In this document: positions 37,362-40,040 of the stretch, piece after piece
How the letters are laid out: each line of letters opens with the position of its first letter
How positions within the stretch are numbered: position 1 is the stretch's first letter
Origin: a virus
DNA: 40,040 nucleotides
Virus record (IMG/VR): IMGVR_UViG_3300046524_000585
Coordinates: 1 to 40,040 of that record
Reading direction: 5' to 3' (one strand)
Made by a program: the position numbers and the translations under genes
Notes under the pieces: model-generated
Databases searched by the model: none
Told to the model about the DNA's origin: nothing
What the model saw: the letters and a program-made list of their open reading frames with translations, nothing else

Positions 37362-37531
37362 CCGCCCTTCGCCGAACAGTCCGAATCCGCCACGGGCAAA
37401 TGCTACCTCTCGATTTACAAACCATCTGCGACAAGTGCAACAGGTCGCGGGCACATGGCAACCACAAAAAATGCAGCAAGCAGCGCCAGGCCGAAGGCAT
37501 CGCCCGGCGCGCAGGGGAGAAATCAAAATGA
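37358..37531 (+). CDS. Small Cys- and Arg-rich protein, unknown
   Basis: The 57-residue protein starts MTALRRTVRIRHGQMLPLD at 37358 (ATGA overlap on both sides). It is very basic and has CDKCNRSRAHGNHKKCSKQ (about residues 24-42), which may bind a metal. The type is common in Pseudomonas phages before the excisionase gene; function unknown. It may bind DNA. Confidence 0.72.
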   Translation: MTALRRTVRIRHGQMLPLDLQTICDKCNRSRAHGNHKKCSKQRQAEGIARRAGEKSK

Positions 37532-37743
37532 GCGCAGCAGAGAAACTTGACTTCCACATCACACCGGGCGCCTGGTTCCGCCAGGATCTGCTGTACCCAG
37601 TCTTCGGCCTAAGCACCGAAGCGGTTCGCAAATACCGCACCCGGGGCCTGTGGCTTGAGGGCAAGCACTGGCGTTACGACCCAGCCAACGTGATCGTCTA
37701 CAACCGCGCGGCCATTGAGCGCTGGATGGAAGGGAAACCATGA
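37528..37743 (+). CDS. Excisionase-like protein
   Basis: The 71-residue protein starts MSAAEKLDFHITPGAWFRQD at 37528. TPGAWFRQDLLYPVFGLSTEAVRKYRTRGLW is the winged-helix region of the phage excisionase family (Exc), followed by EGKHWRYDPANVIVYNRAAIERWMEGK with the Trp-rich wing. It should direct integrase toward excision. Coupled to integrase by ATGA (37740-37743) and to the previous gene by ATGA (37528-37531). Confidence 0.88.
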   Translation: MSAAEKLDFHITPGAWFRQDLLYPVFGLSTEAVRKYRTRGLWLEGKHWRYDPANVIVYNRAAIERWMEGKP

Positions 37744-38957
37744 TCGACAAGATGCCGACCGGCGTTGAGATGAATGGCAAGCAGCTACGTATCTGGTTCA
37801 TCTTTAACGGCCAACGGTGCCGGGAACCCCTGGAAGGGATCTCGAAAGTCAACAAGGCCGCAATCGCCTATGCCGACAACAAGCGCCGCACCATCCTGGC
37901 GGAAATTAAAGAGGGCCGCTTCGACTACGCGGCCCACTTTCCGAACTCGCCTAGGGCTTCCATGTTCACGGGGACTGGCGGTCCTTCGCTAAAGCGAACT
38001 GTGAAGGAAGGCATTGATCGCTGGCTGGAGGTTCAACGCGCGCTCAAAGCATCGAGCACCGTCGTCAACTACGTCAGCAAGGCTGTGCACGTCGAGAAGA
38101 AATTCGGCAAGCGTCGGATCGTCGACATCAGCAAGAGCGACATTGAGTTGTTTCAAGCGCAACTGCTCAAGCAAGGCCTGGCCCCGAAGACAGTGAACGA
38201 CATTTTCACCGTCGTCCGTGGGGTCTGGGCTGATGCCTTCGGCGACGGCATCCTGAAAGCCAACCCGCTCGACCGGATCAGTAACGTCGGATCGGACGTC
38301 GACCTGGAGCATGCCGACCCCTTTAGTCGCATTGAGATCGAGTTGATCGGCAAAGCGGATCCCGAACGGCGAGCCGACACCCGGATGATTGAGTTCAACT
38401 GCTGGGCCGGACTGTCCCTGTCCGAGCTCATCGGGCTCGCCGTTGAAGATGTAGATCTTGAAGCCGGCCTGGTACACGTCCGTCGGGCATTGGTCGTCGG
38501 CGAATTCAAAGTACCCAAAGAACGCTCCAGGGTCCGAGTCGTCGAGCTGATAGACCCAGCCCTCGATCTGATGCGGGAGATAGTTGCCGCTGCCAAGGAA
38601 GCAGTAGCCGAAGAGATCACCGTTATCCAACGCGACAACATCACTTCCAAGAAGGTGAAAGTCAGGTTTCTTTTCCGCAGTTCGACCAGTGGATTGCTCT
38701 GGAGTGGCAAGACATTGAGCAACTGGTTTACCGCCCATCTGAAAAAAGCAGAGGTCCGCCATCGCGGCGCGAACCAATGTCGCCACACCTTTGCCAGCCA
38801 AATGCTGTCGAGTTATGTACCGGTCGAATGGGTGGCCAGGCAACTGGGGCATGCCGACACAACGATGGTCAGAAAGCATTACGGGAGATGGATACCGAAG
38901 GACACCAAGAGCATGGCAGGTATCGTGTCGAAAATGTTGGGTTTTAGAACCGACTGA
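37740..38957 (+). CDS. int: Tyrosine integrase (DUF3596 arm domain)
   Basis: The 405-residue protein has an N-terminal arm-binding domain of the DUF3596 type (residues 1-75), a core-binding SAM-like domain (about 85-180) and a catalytic domain. R348 (CRHTFASQ), H371 (LGHAD) and nucleophile Y381 (HYGRW) are present, and K260 is the likely active-site Lys. The usual first catalytic Arg in TGLR-x-SEL is replaced: the sequence is CWAGLSLSELIGL with S226 at that place. The first box II His is N345. The gene ends 820 bases before the tRNA-Ser gene, its probable target. Confidence 0.93.
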   Translation: MIDKMPTGVEMNGKQLRIWFIFNGQRCREPLEGISKVNKAAIAYADNKRRTILAEIKEGRFDYAAHFPNSPRASMFTGTGGPSLKRTVKEGIDRWLEVQRALKASSTVVNYVSKAVHVEKKFGKRRIVDISKSDIELFQAQLLKQGLAPKTVNDIFTVVRGVWADAFGDGILKANPLDRISNVGSDVDLEHADPFSRIEIELIGKADPERRADTRMIEFNCWAGLSLSELIGLAVEDVDLEAGLVHVRRALVVGEFKVPKERSRVRVVELIDPALDLMREIVAAAKEAVAEEITVIQRDNITSKKVKVRFLFRSSTSGLLWSGKTLSNWFTAHLKKAEVRHRGANQCRHTFASQMLSSYVPVEWVARQLGHADTTMVRKHYGRWIPKDTKSMAGIVSKMLGFRTD

Positions 38958-38960
38958 ACA

Positions 38961-38979
38961 CAGGCCCGAAAAGGGCCTG
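38961..38979. terminator. Hairpin between integrase and the YfbU-like gene
   Basis: CAGGCCC-GAAAA-GGGCCTG lies four bases after the integrase stop, between two convergent genes. Only short T-runs follow (AATTTT on the plus strand), so it may act as a bidirectional terminator of moderate strength. Confidence 0.6.
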
Positions 38980-39002
38980 CGTCAATTTTCAGCAGTGCGT
39001 TT

Positions 39003-39536
39003 CTATGCCTGAAGTACCGCTATTATCTCTGCTGCCGACATAGTGCGACCAGCTGTAAGCGTCGCTCTGATAGGTTCAAAGACCTGATATTGGCGAGCAT
39101 AAGTACGGGCCATAGGCGAATGAGAGTTTCGATCGGCGACGTTTTTCATATCACTGAAGCGATCGAGATCGTTGACAAGAAACCTAGCTGCAGTTCTGTA
39201 ACGACCTTCATTGTTCCCATCAAACCCTGGGAACTCTATAGCTGTTGCCGCTCTTGGAACTGTCGCTTCAACAACAGCTTTCCCTTGTGCGTCAAGGCGA
39301 TCAAAGCTTACCTTTATAAAATCGTACATATCCAACGCATCCACCACAGCAGTGACATGCGGAGGATTCTCGTCATTTTCATCTTTGATGTCATAAGCCC
39401 AATTCAGGACCCAGCAGTCATCTGAAGAAATTGCACTGGCGATGAGGTCGGGGTTAAAGCTGCCTGTAATACCGAGCTTTTTATGGATGTCACACAGCAT
39501 ATGAAGAATTAGTTGCTCTGTAGCGGTAGGTTGCAT
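39003..39536 (-). CDS. YfbU-like protein, accessory gene at the right prophage edge
   Basis: The 177-residue protein resembles E. coli YfbU: the start TATEQLILHMLCDIHKKLG recalls the YfbU N-terminus. The C-terminal two thirds carry DALDMYDFIKVSFDRL, EFPGFDGNNEGRYRTAARFLVND, SPMARTYARQYQVF and a closing MSAAEIIAVLQA, which align with the core of the family. E. coli YfbU has been reported to contribute to MazF-mediated cell death, but its molecular function is unknown. Here it is between integrase and attachment region, reads against integrase, has an AAGGA ribosome site and is by eye AT-richer than neighbours, all signs of a moron. AT-rich promoter candidates are in 39540-39600. Confidence 0.8.
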   Translation of the reverse strand: MQPTATEQLILHMLCDIHKKLGITGSFNPDLIASAISSDDCWVLNWAYDIKDENDENPPHVTAVVDALDMYDFIKVSFDRLDAQGKAVVEATVPRAATAIEFPGFDGNNEGRYRTAARFLVNDLDRFSDMKNVADRNSHSPMARTYARQYQVFEPIRATLTAGRTMSAAEIIAVLQA

Positions 39537-39723
39537 TTCCTTGCTCCTCTGCGCCTACGAAAAACCGCTTTAGATTAAAGTGGAATCTAGGCAACAGGAT
39601 CATGCCAAATTGCCTCGTGACCTGAAAGCCATACCCCCGACAGTTATGAGGCGCAGACCGGCGGTGAGCGGTCAGCAGAACGAGTTTTATGCCCTAGAAA
39701 TGCCCTAATCAGATCGCCAGAAA

Positions 39724-39762
39724 CGAAAAAGCCCCTGAAATGTTCAACCATTTCAGGGGCTT
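39724..39762 (-). terminator. Intrinsic terminator downstream of tRNA-Ser
   Basis: On the minus strand a 14-bp stem (AAGCCCCTGAAATG and CATTTCAGGGGCTT) with a 6-base loop is followed by TTTCGTTT. It lies 16 bases past the tRNA 3' end. It is the natural terminator of the tRNA transcript; whether it belongs to host or phage DNA depends on where the attachment core is. Confidence 0.88.
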
Positions 39763-39777
39763 ACTCTTGTTAAATAA

Positions 39778-39867
39778 TGGCGGAGAGATAGGGATTCGAA
39801 CCCTAGGTACCGGTGAAGGTACAACGGATTTCGAATCCGTCCCATTCGGCCACTCTGGCATCTCTCC
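39778..39867 (-). tRNA. tRNA-Ser (anticodon CGA)
   Basis: The 90-base gene folds as a serine tRNA with long variable arm: acceptor arms GGAGAGA and TCTCTCC, discriminator G and encoded CCA (39778-39781), T-loop GGTTCGAATCC, and anticodon stem ACGGA/TCCGT with loop TTCGAAA, anticodon CGA (39831-39833), reading UCG. The 3' end points toward the prophage, so it is the probable integration target and still complete. Confidence 0.97.
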
Positions 39868-39950
39868 AACGGCGCGAATCATAACAGCACGGTCACCGAA
39901 AGCAAGCCCTCTGGTGAATTTTTTTCCGTGCTATCAGATGCTTGCGTCGA

Positions 39951-40040
39951 TTACAGCGGTACGCCAAGGCGGTTGGCGACTTCTTCGTAGGCTTCGATGA
40001 CGTCACCCAGGCCCTGGCGGAAGCGGTCCTTGTCCATCTT
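39951..40040 (-). CDS. purC: Phosphoribosylaminoimidazole-succinocarboxamide synthase, C-terminal end (partial)
   Basis: The last 29 codons and TAA stop of a minus-strand gene read KMDKDRFRQGLGDVIEAYEE then VANRLGVPL. This is the C-terminus that I recognise for Pseudomonas PurC, the SAICAR synthase of purine biosynthesis. In Pseudomonas purC is followed by tRNA-Ser, so the neighbourhood agrees. It marks host chromosome on the right of the prophage. The rest of the gene is outside the window. Confidence 0.9.
   Translation of the reverse strand, partial: KMDKDRFRQGLGDVIEAYEEVANRLGVPL

Larger units (their letters stand above)
1..39777. mobile_element. Lambda-like prophage integrated next to tRNA-Ser (left end outside window)
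   Basis: Every gene from the left edge to the integrase fits a temperate siphophage: tyrosine integrase, excisionase-like protein, S24 repressor, Cro- and CII-like proteins, primase-helicase, terminase, portal, protease, capsid, tail and lysis genes. The order int, early genes, repressor, replication, antiterminator, holin, terminase, head, tail, fibre is the order of a lambda prophage. The right boundary is inferred to lie between the integrase stop and the tRNA-Ser gene, because the integrase and its neighbours abut the tRNA 3' end. I found no second copy of the tRNA 3' end in the window, so the left attachment site should be further left. All main structural and replication frames are open, so the phage may be functional. 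Confidence 0.93.

Noticed and set aside
39740-40000. Plus-strand frame across the tRNA
   Set aside because: It is the complement of tRNA-Ser and the purC end.

Overview
The window is almost entirely one lambda-like temperate phage integrated in a Pseudomonas chromosome. The host is indicated at the right edge: a minus-strand tRNA-Ser(CGA) gene (39778-39867) and, beyond it, the last 29 codons of purC (39951-40040), an order known in Pseudomonas. The phage also carries families typical of Pseudomonas prophages (DUF1654, PrtN-like activator). The species cannot be told. The phage integrase lies close to the tRNA 3' end, so the right attachment site should lie between about 38960 and the tRNA. 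The left prophage end is outside the window.

Layout from right to left. An integrase, an excisionase-like protein and a tightly overlapped rightward early operon occupy 31.1-38.96 kb (dNMP kinase, KilAC-like protein, PrtN-like activator, DUF2303, DHH phosphoesterase, ASCH-like protein, several unknowns). A YfbU-like gene sits alone between integrase and tRNA. The immunity region is at 28.9-31.1 kb: an S24 (LexA-fold) repressor, a divergent Cro/YdaS-like protein, a CII-like protein, and repeated TTAGCA-N2-TGCTAA operators in front of both early promoters. Leftward early genes are TraR/DksA-like, a primase-helicase and an antiterminator-like protein. The late operon runs leftward: holin, a basic unknown protein, terminase small and large, gpW-position protein, portal, S49 protease-scaffold, decoration protein, Mu gpT-like capsid, head-tail joining proteins, tail tube, G/GT chaperones with a -1 frameshift, tape measure, four tail-tip proteins in the order of the Rhodobacter gene transfer agent g12-g15, a large tailspike, endolysin and a second holin-like protein. 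The left edge carries accessory genes: an isolated plus-strand gene, a Dam-type methylase behind a LexA box, and a membrane-anchored unknown.

Regulation is the most interesting part. Directly in front of the late operon are tandem 11-bp repeats (minus strand, 25104-25136) that fit the P box, ATTGnn(n)GTnn(n), bound by the pyocin activator PrtN. The early operon encodes a PrtN-family protein (32524-32766), and the promoter of that operon carries the repressor operators. This suggests that a pyocin-style PrtR/PrtN circuit was wired into a lambda-type phage, with an antiterminator-like protein and several intrinsic terminators on the late strand giving a second layer. Two further LexA boxes (1496-1511 and 30675-30690) tie the methylase and the DUF1654 gene to the SOS response.
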